A DNA stretch of 64,000 nt from positions 1-64,000 of the forward strand of contig NZ_JBNILH010000011.1 of the NCBI RefSeq assembly GCF_050107595.1, given 5' to 3'. Below, in pieces: positions 34,492 through 42,641 of the stretch; the first letter of the stretch is position 1, and every line of letters starts with the position of its first letter. The notes beneath the pieces are model-generated. The model saw only the letters and a program-made list of their open reading frames with translations. It did not search any database and was not told the DNA's origin. Source of the stretch: Bacillus_AB infantis_C. Its GTDB lineage: Bacteria; Bacillota; Bacilli; Bacillales; Cytobacillaceae. A program made the position numbers and the translations under genes.

Positions 34492-35304
34492 CTATTCTTC
34501 CTCTTCCTTTTCCTCAAGGAACCGGTCAATCAATTCAATCGGAAAACCTTTTCTGAAGAGGGCCTGCTTCATTTTTTGTTTATATTCATAGCCCTGCAGC
34601 TTTTCATATTTCCGATGCGCTTTTTCTCCCTGATATCGGATGGCGTCCATCTCGCCGCTGTCTTCTTCCTCGAGCTCCGCTTCTTCGATGGCAATATTAA
34701 TGACTGAGAAAGGATAGCCTTTCCTGACAAGCATCTGCTCAAGCTTTTGCTTCAGGAGCCTCCGCGATTCACGGCTGTATTTTTTAGCATACTTCTGGCA
34801 AAGCTTCACTGCTGCTTCGACTTGAGCTTCTTCCGGGAACTCCTGTATGGCTTCCTCAATATTCGGCTGTGATATCCCCTTTTCCTTCAGCTCCCGTTTA
34901 ATCACGTCAGGGCCTTTATCAGAAGTATTGGCCTGTGTCCTCACATATGCGACGGCAAATTCATTGTCATTTAAAAATTTATATTCGTACAGCTTCATGA
35001 TGACTTCATTGACGATGCTTTCATCTGTTTCTTTTTCGGCAAGATGCTTCCTTACCTCTGTTTCCGATCTCATTCTTCTGGATAAATAATGAATAGCCTG
35101 ATTATAGGCTTTTCTGATTTCATCCTGAAATTCTATTTGGGTCAGGGAGAGCGCGTCAAGCTCCATCCCTTTTTTCAGGCCGAACTTGATAATTACGTCT
35201 TCATCGGCACTGAAGGCATACTGTTCACCCTTGCCATAATCCATAAAAATGTTATAGCGGTCCTTTCTTTTTTGCTGGACTGATATTTTTGTGATTATCG
35301 GCAT
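34492..35304 (-). CDS. recX: Recombination regulator RecX
   Basis: RecX binds RecA filaments and modulates recombination. The 270-aa protein has repeated three-helix RecX modules, seen as RKAYNQAIHYLSRRMRSETE (about 75), RTQANTSDKGPDVIKRELKE (about 130) and the C-terminal KMKQALFRKGFPIELID. ATG 35304 follows GGGAGAGGTG; the longer frame to 35424 runs into the divergent gene and is rejected. It is longer than Gram-negative RecX, as usual in Bacillus. Confidence 0.93.
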   Translation of the reverse strand: MPIITKISVQQKRKDRYNIFMDYGKGEQYAFSADEDVIIKFGLKKGMELDALSLTQIEFQDEIRKAYNQAIHYLSRRMRSETEVRKHLAEKETDESIVNEVIMKLYEYKFLNDNEFAVAYVRTQANTSDKGPDVIKRELKEKGISQPNIEEAIQEFPEEAQVEAAVKLCQKYAKKYSRESRRLLKQKLEQMLVRKGYPFSVINIAIEEAELEEEDSGEMDAIRYQGEKAHRKYEKLQGYEYKQKMKQALFRKGFPIELIDRFLEEKEEEE

Positions 35305-35423
35305 CCTCTTCACCTCTCCCTCCACTTTATCACAATGTGCTGCATCACTTGCAAACTGCAGCCTGGAAAAGGAGTTTACACAGGAAAAAGCGTATAAATA
35401 GTATAGGAAAAGGAGGTCCACCA

Positions 35424-36326
35424 ATGAGAATAGCTATTACAGGCGGGACCGGCTTTGTCGGGCATGCCCTTGTGAAAATGCTGGCAGAATCGGGCCATAC
35501 CGTCTACATTTTAACGAGAAGCACGGAAGGAAAAAAGAACGGGAATAATATCCACTATATCCAGTGGCTGAATGAAGGCGACACACCGGCTGCCCAGCTG
35601 AAAGAATTAGATTATATCGTCAATCTCGCAGGCGAATCAATCAACAGCGGCCGATGGACAGAAGAAAGGAAAAGGCGGATCATCAGCAGCAGGCTGGAAG
35701 CCACCGAGGCTGTCCTGAAAATAATCGCTGAGCTTAAGACCAAGCCCGAGGCCCTGATTAATGCCAGTGCAGTCGGCTATTATGGCACTTCGGAAACAGA
35801 GACATTTACAGAAAGCGATACAGAACCGGCCGGAGATTTTTTGGCACAGACGGTAAAACAGTGGGAAGAAAAGGCGGCAGAGGCAGGCAGATGGAACGTC
35901 CGCACCGCATTCTGCCGATTCGGGATCATTCTTGAAAAGAATGACGGGGCGCTCCCCCGGATGGCTCTCCCCTACAAACTTTTTGCAGGAGGCAATGTCG
36001 GCAGCGGCAGTCAGTGGGTTTCATGGATTCATCTTGAAGACGTGGCAAGGGGCATTATGTTTGCTATGGAAAATAAAGATCTAAGCGGCCCGGTTAATTT
36101 TACGAGCCCCCATCCTGTCCAAATGAAGGATTTTGGCAGGACCTTGGGAAACGCCCTCCACCGGCCCCACTGGATTCCTGCTCCGGCCTTTGCGCTTAAG
36201 CTCGCGCTTGGGGAAATGAGCAAGCTGGTTCTGGAAGGACAGCGCGTTCTTCCCGCCAAGCTGGAGGCAGCCGGATTTCGCTTCCGCTATCCTGGGCTCC
36301 AGGAAGCATTGAAAGATATCTATTGA
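35424..36326 (+). CDS. yfhF: YfhF, TIGR01777-type NAD-dependent epimerase
   Basis: The 300-aa protein starts MRIAITGGTGFVGHALVKM, a Rossmann GxxGxxG motif. It contains the TIGR01777 hallmarks NLAGESINSGRWTEERKRRI, SAVGYYG and QWVSWIHLEDVARGI, and ends with a DUF1731 tail (LPAKLEAAGFRFRYP). Substrate unknown. AAAGGAGGT precedes ATG 35424. It diverges from recX with 119 bp between the two starts. Confidence 0.93.
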   Translation: MRIAITGGTGFVGHALVKMLAESGHTVYILTRSTEGKKNGNNIHYIQWLNEGDTPAAQLKELDYIVNLAGESINSGRWTEERKRRIISSRLEATEAVLKIIAELKTKPEALINASAVGYYGTSETETFTESDTEPAGDFLAQTVKQWEEKAAEAGRWNVRTAFCRFGIILEKNDGALPRMALPYKLFAGGNVGSGSQWVSWIHLEDVARGIMFAMENKDLSGPVNFTSPHPVQMKDFGRTLGNALHRPHWIPAPAFALKLALGEMSKLVLEGQRVLPAKLEAAGFRFRYPGLQEALKDIY

Positions 36327-36400
36327 GAGGGTATGTTTACTTCCTTTTTAGGAAAAATTAAGAAAAGGAGTTCATTTTTTTCGGAAAGGGATGTTGCCTG

Positions 36401-36526
36401 ATGGATAAAAAAGCCAAAGATAAGTCGAAGAGTACATTGTCAAGCATGCAGGAGGTTGTTTACTCACGGGAGTTCAAGCTGGCAGACCAGGCCGGCGGCT
36501 TTACGAAGAAAAAATCCAAGCATTGA
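36401..36526 (+). CDS. yfhE: YfhE-like small protein
   Basis: This 41-aa basic protein contains TLSSMQEVVYSREFKLAD and a Lys-rich end, matching the YfhE family. GAAAGGGATG lies just upstream of ATG 36401. An earlier ATG at 36391 runs into a stop after five codons. It precedes yfhD as in B. subtilis. Confidence 0.85.
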   Translation: MDKKAKDKSKSTLSSMQEVVYSREFKLADQAGGFTKKKSKH

Positions 36527-36567
36527 TGCAAAAAACTCATAATTGCTTTGATAGGGTGCAAGCTAAG

Positions 36568-36594
36568 AGTACGGAAGCCAATTCCGTACTTTTA
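36568..36594 (+). terminator. Hairpin between yfhE and yfhD
   Basis: AGTACGGAA (36568-36576) pairs with TTCCGTACT (36582-36590), followed by TTTATTG. The short T tract suggests partial termination before yfhD. Confidence 0.65.
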
Positions 36595-36615
36595 TTGTTG
36601 AAAGGGGTTTTTCGA

Positions 36616-36798
36616 ATGGGCCGTGCACATGGACATAAAACTCGGGATAAAAACAAAGCATCACTTCCACAAGTTCCGAAGAACATGAAATCAGATGGAC
36701 TGGATGTCGAATTTGACCGTGACCTCGCAGACCATGATGATTTAGAAGCTATGGCACGTTCAAAAGCTGCCGATCAGCGCGCCAAAAACAGCCGCTGA
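36616..36798 (+). CDS. yfhD: YfhD family small protein
   Basis: The 60-aa charged protein MGRAHGHKTRDKNKASLPQV... with VEFDRDLADHDDLEAMARS in its second half matches YfhD. ATG 36616 has GAAAGGGG upstream; the 31-residue in-frame extension overlaps yfhE and is unlikely. Function unknown; sporulation-linked in B. subtilis. Confidence 0.88.
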   Translation: MGRAHGHKTRDKNKASLPQVPKNMKSDGLDVEFDRDLADHDDLEAMARSKAADQRAKNSR

Positions 36799-36836
36799 CC
36801 GGTTGAGGGCATTTGCCCCCACTCTCTCAGCATTAG

Positions 36837-36867
36837 AAAAGCAGCAGGTCCTGTACCTGCTGCTTTT
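36837..36867. terminator. Bidirectional terminator between yfhD and the DoxX-like gene
   Basis: AAAAGCAGCAGGT and ACCTGCTGCTTTT are a perfect stem with loop CCTGT. Confidence 0.92.
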
Positions 36868-36874
36868 CGCTTTC

Positions 36875-37384
36875 CTAGTGCCCGTGGGCATGCCTTTTCG
36901 TAAAACCATCCGCTTTATTCTTCTTTGCCATGTTCTTAAAGTATGGAATCAGGATACGGTCAGCGCCCCAGTAATAAGCTGCCCCTCCGGCAAATAAAAG
37001 TAGGATCGCTGCTGTGTACAAAATCGGATTCGTGCTAACTGTACCGGCCAGAAGGAAGTTAAGATTCATGAATGCACCCGCAATCAGTGCAGGAATGGTT
37101 GCTGCCCCAAGTATAAGCCCGGCTCCAACCAGAAGTTCTCCCCAAGGTATCAGAACATTGAACAATTCTACATTCGGAAGCGCAAAATTCTCAAGGAATC
37201 CGGCATACCAGCCCTGAACAGCCGGATGTTCCCCTCCTGCCTGAGCGATTGCCCCCTGCAGGAATCCTCCTGCATCAAAGCCATCCGCGAGCTTATGCCA
37301 TCCCGCTTCTATCCATTGGATACCCAGCCATACCCTTAATACAGTCCATACTGCCGCTGCCTGTGGAGTTTTCAGCACTTTCAT
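36875..37384 (-). CDS. DoxX family membrane protein
   Basis: This about 169-aa protein has four membrane helices and the DoxX-type motif ASP-less variant GIQWIEAGWHKLADGFDAGG followed by PWGELLVGAGLILG. DoxX-like proteins occur in thiosulfate:quinone reductases and in thiol/oxidative-stress complexes. The C terminus is His-rich (KRHAHGH). I chose ATG 37384 because GGGAG lies 9 nt before it; ATG 37390 and 37405 are alternatives. It is monocistronic. Confidence 0.82.
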   Translation of the reverse strand: MKVLKTPQAAAVWTVLRVWLGIQWIEAGWHKLADGFDAGGFLQGAIAQAGGEHPAVQGWYAGFLENFALPNVELFNVLIPWGELLVGAGLILGAATIPALIAGAFMNLNFLLAGTVSTNPILYTAAILLLFAGGAAYYWGADRILIPYFKNMAKKNKADGFTKRHAHGH

Positions 37385-37570
37385 GATCATCGTCTCCCGC
37401 TTCATTATTTTGTGAAGTTTTTCACAACACTTAGCAAAAAAATAAGTTAAGCCGGCCAGCTTTCGCTAGAAAGTTTGTGAATGTTTTCACTTACCTTCTA
37501 CACTTTTAATATACTCTATGCCCCTCTTTTCTGCAACGCACTTCACAATATGTTCATAATCTTTTTTCTC

Positions 37571-37755
37571 TGTGAATAAACAATATCCACAACCCTGTGA
37601 ATTTTGTGGATAATTTGAATAATCTCATATTTATCAACGCTTTAATTAGTTAACATAATAATGAGTAAAACTTCTGATAATTCTGTGGATAATGTGGATA
37701 TGTCTGTGGAATACTTTTCTATTCAAGTTTCTCCTGTTAATAAGTCTCTGGATAA
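37571..37755. promoter_or_regulatory. Cluster of DnaA boxes
   Basis: Two perfect DnaA boxes TGTGGATAA (reverse of TTATCCACA) lie at 37605-37613 and 37684-37692. One-mismatch boxes lie at 37571-37579, 37583-37591, 37693-37701 and 37747-37755, and a two-mismatch box at 37705-37713. The 185-bp stretch is AT-rich and sits in the 497-bp divergent region between the DoxX-like gene and the PadR gene. Flanking parts (37406-37570, 37756-37881) show no gene. Confidence 0.75.
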
Positions 37756-37881
37756 CATGCTATAAGACCTATACACCTGAGTCTTTAAACCCACGAGAAG
37801 CATCAGATAAAGAGCATAAGATTAACCCTTGCAATACGAGGTACATCGTAATACACTGGTAGTAGCATAAGGAAAAAGGTG

Positions 37882-38211
37882 ATGGAATTGGATAAGGAAA
37901 TGATGAAAGGGAGTACAGATCTTCTGCTCTTGTCGCTCATTGCCCAAAAGGATTTATATGGCTATGAGATCACAAAAATCCTTAAGGATTTCTCCGGTGA
38001 AGCTTATGTGATGGGTGAAGGCACTCTCTACCCAGCCCTCAAGCGCCTGGAGAAAAAGAAGTTTGCAGAGTCGTACTGGAGTGAAACGGCAGCAGGCAGA
38101 AGGAAATATTACCGTATCACAGAGGACGGCCTGCAGGAACTGGAAAAGAAGCGAAAGGACTGGAGCCTGATTGAAAGCATGATCCGCAAAAGCTCGGGGG
38201 GATTAACGTGA
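37882..38211 (+). CDS. PadR family transcriptional regulator
   Basis: This 109-aa winged-helix protein has the PadR core: LLLLSLIAQKDLYGYEI, GTLYPALKRLEKK and GRRKYYRITEDG. The C-terminal dimerisation helix is short, as in the PadR-s1 type. ATG 37882 follows GGAAAAAGGTG. It overlaps the next gene by GTGA, so it probably regulates its own operon together with the membrane protein downstream. Confidence 0.9.
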   Translation: MELDKEMMKGSTDLLLLSLIAQKDLYGYEITKILKDFSGEAYVMGEGTLYPALKRLEKKKFAESYWSETAAGRRKYYRITEDGLQELEKKRKDWSLIESMIRKSSGGLT

Positions 38212-39077
38212 AATCAGAACTTGAACGTTTCGCCATGAAAATTGTTCAGCACACCGAATGCTCCAAAGAAGAAAAAGAAGATCTATTTGAGGAGCTTATG
38301 GTACATCTGCAGCTTTCTAAAGAGCACTTCCAGGAGCAGGGCTTCAGTGAAGGCGAAGCCGGGCAGAAAGCGATGGAGCAGTTTGGCGAGGAAGGGGAAA
38401 TCGGAAGCCAGATCCAGCAGTCCCTCTTTCCATACCGAAAAGAAATGATGCTGACGCTTGCCATCTCTTCCATCCTCTTTACAATCGGCGCTTATCTGGG
38501 GCAGCTTTTGATCCACGGAGATGCCCATATCGGCTGGCTGCTGCTTTCCATGGGCGCGAGTTCGATGATCCTTTTCCTGGCCGTGAACCAGGTCTTCCAC
38601 CTGAACCGGAGGCGCTGGATGAACTCCCTGCTGATTCTGCATATCCTTGTTTATGCGGCCGGCTATCTCCTGGCAAGCAATCTTGATCATAACATTTCAC
38701 TCGGCCTTTCGATCTGGGACTGGCTCAATATCCTTCTTGCCATTGTCCTTGTCTATCGGACGACCTTGTATGATTTCAGCGCTTCTGGCGGCAAGATGGA
38801 TAAAACTTTGAAAAAACTTCATGCCATCAATATTACCGCCGGTGTCCTGATCACAGCTGCCTGCCTCTTTTTTGCCTGGGGAGGGCTGATCATGATCGGC
38901 CTGCATCCAGTAATACTGATTTCTTTAAGCCCGATACTCTTCTGGATCATACTCTATACTATCCAGATCAAGGTTGCAGGAAAAAATAAGAAACTGGCAT
39001 ACGGACTCTCGGCGATTCCCTTCATCGCCATCCTGGCAGGCCTGGCACTTATCTACGCGCCTGCCCTGTTTTACTAG
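38208..39077 (+). CDS. HAAS-domain multi-pass membrane protein
   Basis: The 289-aa protein has an N-terminal HAAS/permease-prefix domain (about 1-70, with FEELMVHLQLSKEHFQEQGF and AMEQFGEEGEIG). About eight membrane helices follow. HAAS-domain proteins are typically paired with PadR regulators and act as anti-regulators or export components. Start GTG 38208 overlaps the padR stop. Function unknown; the pairing suggests membrane sensing for PadR, which is inference. Confidence 0.8.
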   Translation: MKSELERFAMKIVQHTECSKEEKEDLFEELMVHLQLSKEHFQEQGFSEGEAGQKAMEQFGEEGEIGSQIQQSLFPYRKEMMLTLAISSILFTIGAYLGQLLIHGDAHIGWLLLSMGASSMILFLAVNQVFHLNRRRWMNSLLILHILVYAAGYLLASNLDHNISLGLSIWDWLNILLAIVLVYRTTLYDFSASGGKMDKTLKKLHAINITAGVLITAACLFFAWGGLIMIGLHPVILISLSPILFWIILYTIQIKVAGKNKKLAYGLSAIPFIAILAGLALIYAPALFY

Positions 39078-39090
39078 AAAGGAGCTTTTC

Positions 39091-40140
39091 ATGAAAAAGA
39101 AAAGTATCATCCTGCTGTTTTCACTTATAGGAGGCATCACGCTCCTGCTTATCCTCCTCGGGCTTAATCTGGATAAATCCGAAAATGAAAAGCAGAATGG
39201 GATTACCAATCAATATGATATATCTTCACAAAATACGATTGCTTATGTAAATTACAAAGATGGCAAACCAAGTCTTATGCTGTACAACAAGGAAAAAGAT
39301 ATCAATGCTGAGGCATTTTCCCTGGACAGTTCAAGAATGATCCTGGATCCGGGCTTTTCCTATGATGGATCACAGCTAAGCTTTATTTCTACCAATAAAC
39401 AGAAGGACGAAGATTCAGAGCTGGAAAGCACCATCCATATCCTTGATTTAAAAACAAAAAAGGTGACTGACATATTTACTGAGAATGCCCTTGTCACAGA
39501 AATTGAATATTCGCCTGTTGACGATACCCTCTATTATTTGCGGGCGGGCACCTTTCAGAATTATTCCCCTATTGCCAGCAAACGGCCGCATGATCTTGAT
39601 GTCTGGTCATTTGATCCGGCTGGAGGCGGGCATAAGCAAATAACTGATCTGAAGAGCTATTCCATGCACAGCCTCCAGGTCAGTGCGGGAGAAGACAGTG
39701 TTTTTATCCAGATGGATGATGACCAGGGTGCTGATACACCTGAAGAAACCTTTGAGGTAAAGCAGCGCATATTTGAAATTCCCATAGATAACCCTGATAG
39801 CATGAAGGTCACAGGAGATCCGGACAGAAAAATCGATATGTTTGATTTCACCTTTTCTCCTGACGGAAACACGATGATTTTTCAATCCATCAGCAATCCT
39901 GATGAAGGAGGCACCTATGAATATGAGCTGTATACAATGGATGTGGATTCCGGCAAGGAAGCCCGGCTCACCCATTTAGGGGAGTATACAGACAGGCCGG
40001 TATTCAGTGCAGATGGTGACCGGGTATACTTTATGGTCGATAAGCGCTTTGCCAAAGGGTCCCCGGAATATCATCTGTATAGCGTGAAACTGAATGGCAA
40101 AGACATAAAAGAAGTTGAACTGCCTCTTTCCGAAGACTAG
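39091..40140 (+). CDS. Membrane-anchored TolB-like beta-propeller protein
   Basis: This 349-aa protein has one N-terminal membrane helix (residues 5-25, no lipobox) and WD40-like PD40 repeats. Examples are DPGFSYDGSQLSFIS, DFTFSPDGNTMIFQS and RPVFSADGDRVYFMV. It therefore carries an extracellular propeller. ATG 39091 follows GAAAGGAG, 13 bp after the membrane gene, so the three genes form a PadR-membrane-propeller cassette. The stop codon is inside the terminator loop/stem. Confidence 0.82.
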   Translation: MKKKSIILLFSLIGGITLLLILLGLNLDKSENEKQNGITNQYDISSQNTIAYVNYKDGKPSLMLYNKEKDINAEAFSLDSSRMILDPGFSYDGSQLSFISTNKQKDEDSELESTIHILDLKTKKVTDIFTENALVTEIEYSPVDDTLYYLRAGTFQNYSPIASKRPHDLDVWSFDPAGGGHKQITDLKSYSMHSLQVSAGEDSVFIQMDDDQGADTPEETFEVKQRIFEIPIDNPDSMKVTGDPDRKIDMFDFTFSPDGNTMIFQSISNPDEGGTYEYELYTMDVDSGKEARLTHLGEYTDRPVFSADGDRVYFMVDKRFAKGSPEYHLYSVKLNGKDIKEVELPLSED

Positions 40141-40153
40141 AAAGAGGCTTTTT
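40122..40153 (+). terminator. Terminator overlapping the end of the propeller gene
   Basis: GCCTCTTTC (40122-40130) pairs with GAAAGAGGC (40140-40148), followed by TTTTTCCC. The stop codon TAG (40138-40140) lies within the structure. Confidence 0.88.
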
Positions 40154-40220
40154 CCCTTTTAAACTCCAAAATACAGGGTATATATCCTATAACCCATAGA
40201 CAGAGGAGGTAGGGATTAGC

Positions 40221-41276
40221 ATGCTGGAAAACCTGCTGAAAGAGCTGATCAGCATAGACAGCTCTGACAAAGATGGCGCCAATGAAGCGGTTGCCTATTG
40301 CGGGCACTGGCTGGAGGGCCATGGGCTCCCTGTACATATCATTGAAAATAACGGCTACAAAATGCTCGTTTCGGAAATAGGGAGCGGCAATGAAACCATC
40401 GTCTGGAACGGCCATGTGGATGTCGTTTCAGGCAAAGAGGATCAATTCATCCCCGTAGAGGTGAAAGACAAGATTTATGGCAGAGGCGCAGCCGATATGA
40501 AAGCTGGTGTGGCAGCCATGATGTGCGCCTTCAAAGAGCTTAAGCGTGCGCCGCTTGGGGTTAAGCTTCAGCTTCAGATCGTTTCTGATGAGGAAATCGG
40601 CGGGTTCAACTGCTCCGGCTACCTTGCCGAGCACGGATACCGCGGTGATTTTGTCATCTGCTCTGAGCCGACCCAGCTTGGAATCGCCCTCCAGGCAAAG
40701 GGCGTCATGCGCCTCGTAATTGCCATTGATGGAGATCCGGCCCACGGAAGCCGGCCATGGGAAGGCATCAATGCAATTGAAAGGGCGTATGAGGTCCACG
40801 GAAAGCTGAAGGAACTCCCTTTTGCCAAAGAAAGCTCTGAATTCTATCCTTCTCCTTCTATCAACCTGGCCAAAATCCGCGGCGGTGATGTGTACAATAA
40901 AGTCCCGGAAAAATGCGAGCTTTTTTATGATATCCGCTATCTGCCAGGCCAGGATAAGGATGAGATCATTAAACAGATCGAATCGATCACAGACGGCGAA
41001 GTGCTTGTGAGCATGTTCAGCAAACCGCTGGAAACGGCAAGGGACAACCCATTCATTTTAAAGCTGAAGCCGGTCGTTGATCGGCATATTGAAGATGAAG
41101 CAGTTTTTTTCGGGCAGCATGGCTCGGCCGATACAGTCTTCTTTGCCAACTATGGCATACCTGCCATCGAATTCGGACCAAGCGGACTCCATTGGCATGG
41201 CGACAAAGAATATGTACTCCCGGAATCTGTCCATGTGTATAAAGAAATGCTGGTTGATTTTGCTAAAAGTTTTTAA
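40221..41276 (+). CDS. M20 family metallopeptidase/deacylase
   Basis: The 351-aa protein is an ArgE/DapE/ACY1-type di-zinc enzyme. Metal and catalytic motifs are NGHVDVVSG (His/Asp), GRGAADMKAG (Asp), SDEEIGG (catalytic Glu) and SEPTQ. The last ligand is the His in SGLHWHGDKEYV. A dimerisation insert lies at about 165-270. The exact substrate (peptide, acetylornithine or succinyl-diaminopimelate) cannot be fixed. AGAGGAGG precedes ATG 40221. Confidence 0.88.
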   Translation: MLENLLKELISIDSSDKDGANEAVAYCGHWLEGHGLPVHIIENNGYKMLVSEIGSGNETIVWNGHVDVVSGKEDQFIPVEVKDKIYGRGAADMKAGVAAMMCAFKELKRAPLGVKLQLQIVSDEEIGGFNCSGYLAEHGYRGDFVICSEPTQLGIALQAKGVMRLVIAIDGDPAHGSRPWEGINAIERAYEVHGKLKELPFAKESSEFYPSPSINLAKIRGGDVYNKVPEKCELFYDIRYLPGQDKDEIIKQIESITDGEVLVSMFSKPLETARDNPFILKLKPVVDRHIEDEAVFFGQHGSADTVFFANYGIPAIEFGPSGLHWHGDKEYVLPESVHVYKEMLVDFAKSF

Positions 41277-41281
41277 ATTAG

Positions 41282-41413
41282 AAAAACGTAAGCGCTGCTC
41301 AGCCTTAAGGAACGCAGACTAAGAACGCCACATCCTGTGGCAACATCTGCATGACTCCCATCCTGGGAGGCTTGGCTTGTGATCTCGAGGGGGTAGGCGC
41401 AGATGCTAGACAG
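41282..41413. repeat. Dispersed palindromic Bacillus repeat, copy 3
   Basis: The copy shares AACGCAGACTAAGAACGCC and CTCGAGGGGGTAGGCGCAG with copies 1 and 2 but lacks their GGCGTTCTTTGCC section. It directly follows the M20 gene. Confidence 0.85.
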
Positions 41414-41449
41414 TAATCGAAGTGGAAAAATATATACATTATCTAATTA

Positions 41450-41485
41450 AAAAGGGGTTCGAAATATCTCCATTTCGAACCCCTT
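41450..41485 (-). terminator. Terminator after the FrnE-like gene
   Basis: AAGGGGTTCGAAAT (41452-41465) pairs with ATTTCGAACCCCTT (41472-41485); minus-strand T run is TTTTAATT. Confidence 0.8.
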
Positions 41486-41499
41486 CAGTCTGTTTCAAT

Positions 41500-42228
41500 T
41501 TATTCTTTTTCCGGAACGATGCAGCTTCCATCCGTACAGCTGGCATCAGCCGCACCTTCCGAGGATAATTCCTGCAATTTTACGACAGGATTTTCTTCTT
41601 CCCATACCTTCTGGAGAGCACTGGCAAAGGTTTCCGCAGGCTGGGCGCCGGAGATGGCATATTTCTGGTTGATGACAAAATAAGGGACTCCGGTAATGCC
41701 ATATTGCTGGGCAATCCTTTCATCGATCCTTACATCATTGGCATAGGCCGTCTCATCCTGAAGAACGCCGAGCGCCTCTTCCCTGTCCAATCCGGCAGAT
41801 GCAGCAAGATCGGCGAGCACCTGTTGATCGCCTATGTTTTTTGATTCTTTGAAATAGGCGTTAAGAAGCTTTTCCGTAAGATCAGCTTCCCTGCCCTTTG
41901 TTTTCGCGAATTTAGCCAATCTGTGGGCGTCAAAGGTATTGCCCGGCTTCATTTCGTCAAAGTTGAAGGTCAGGCCGACGCTGGCTGCCTGCTGCCCCAC
42001 TCCCACATTGGCCTGCTTCGCCTGCTCGATGCTCATGCCGTATTTTTCAGCAAGTGCCTCATGAATGCTTTTCCCAGAGTAAGGAGCAGCATTTGGATCA
42101 AGCTCAAAGCTCTTGAACTCAACCTCAACCTGGTCACGATAAGGGAAATCCATTAAAGCCCCTTCCAGGCGGCGTTTTCCTATATAACAAAACGGACAGA
42201 CAAAATCCGACCATACTTCTATTTTCAT
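41500..42228 (-). CDS. DsbA family oxidoreductase, FrnE-like
   Basis: This about 242-aa cytoplasmic thioredoxin-fold protein has the active-site motif CPFC (residues 12-15 region, WSDFVCPFCYIGK). The DsbA helical insert contains PGNTFDAHRLAKFA, and a cis-Pro loop is seen as TGVPYF. The C terminus adds a C-x4-C pair (SCTDGSC). FrnE of Deinococcus has the same combination of CXXC and C-terminal CX4C and acts as a disulfide isomerase in oxidative stress. GAGGTG is 6 nt before ATG 42228. Confidence 0.88.
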   Translation of the reverse strand: MKIEVWSDFVCPFCYIGKRRLEGALMDFPYRDQVEVEFKSFELDPNAAPYSGKSIHEALAEKYGMSIEQAKQANVGVGQQAASVGLTFNFDEMKPGNTFDAHRLAKFAKTKGREADLTEKLLNAYFKESKNIGDQQVLADLAASAGLDREEALGVLQDETAYANDVRIDERIAQQYGITGVPYFVINQKYAISGAQPAETFASALQKVWEEENPVVKLQELSSEGAADASCTDGSCIVPEKE

Positions 42229-42400
42229 CATAGACACCTCATTTCTTAACTATCCCCATACTAGCACATCTTATGCAAAAACCCTCAGGCGAATGCTCAG
42301 GCTTGCCTTTCCCAGATTGTCTGCATCAGCCGGCTGGCATCCGGTTAAGTTAAAAAAGAACAATATCCATTGTTCAATCCTTCGTCGGGAGTGATGGATC

Positions 42401-42592
42401 ATGGCAAGAAACAAACTGTTGGTTCCTGGTTCAGCTAATGTACTTGATCAGATGAAGCAAGAAATAGCCAATGAGTTTGGAGTTGAGCTTGGTGCTGAAA
42501 CGACCGCGCGGGCAAACGGCTCTGTCGGAGGCGAGATGACAAAGCGCCTTGTCGCCCTCGGAGAGCAGCAGCTCCAGAACAGGCAGCAATAG
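42401..42592 (+). CDS. Alpha/beta-type small acid-soluble spore protein
   Basis: The 63-aa protein shows the two conserved SASP regions: the GPR cleavage site within NEFGVELGAETTARANGS and the C-terminal GGEMTKRLVALGEQQL. These proteins coat spore DNA and protect it from UV damage. It should be transcribed in the forespore by sigma-G. An extra copy here, away from the sspE/sspK genes, is usual, as bacilli carry several. Confidence 0.95.
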   Translation: MARNKLLVPGSANVLDQMKQEIANEFGVELGAETTARANGSVGGEMTKRLVALGEQQLQNRQQ

Positions 42593-42609
42593 CGGGCCGT
42601 TTGGGAGCG

Positions 42610-42641
42610 GGAGGCCCTTGTTAACGGGGGTCTCCTTTTTC
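42610..42641 (+). terminator. Terminator after the SASP gene
   Basis: GGAGGCCC and GGGGGTCTCC form the stem, followed by TTTTTC. The structure overlaps the stop codon of convergent yfhO. Confidence 0.7.
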
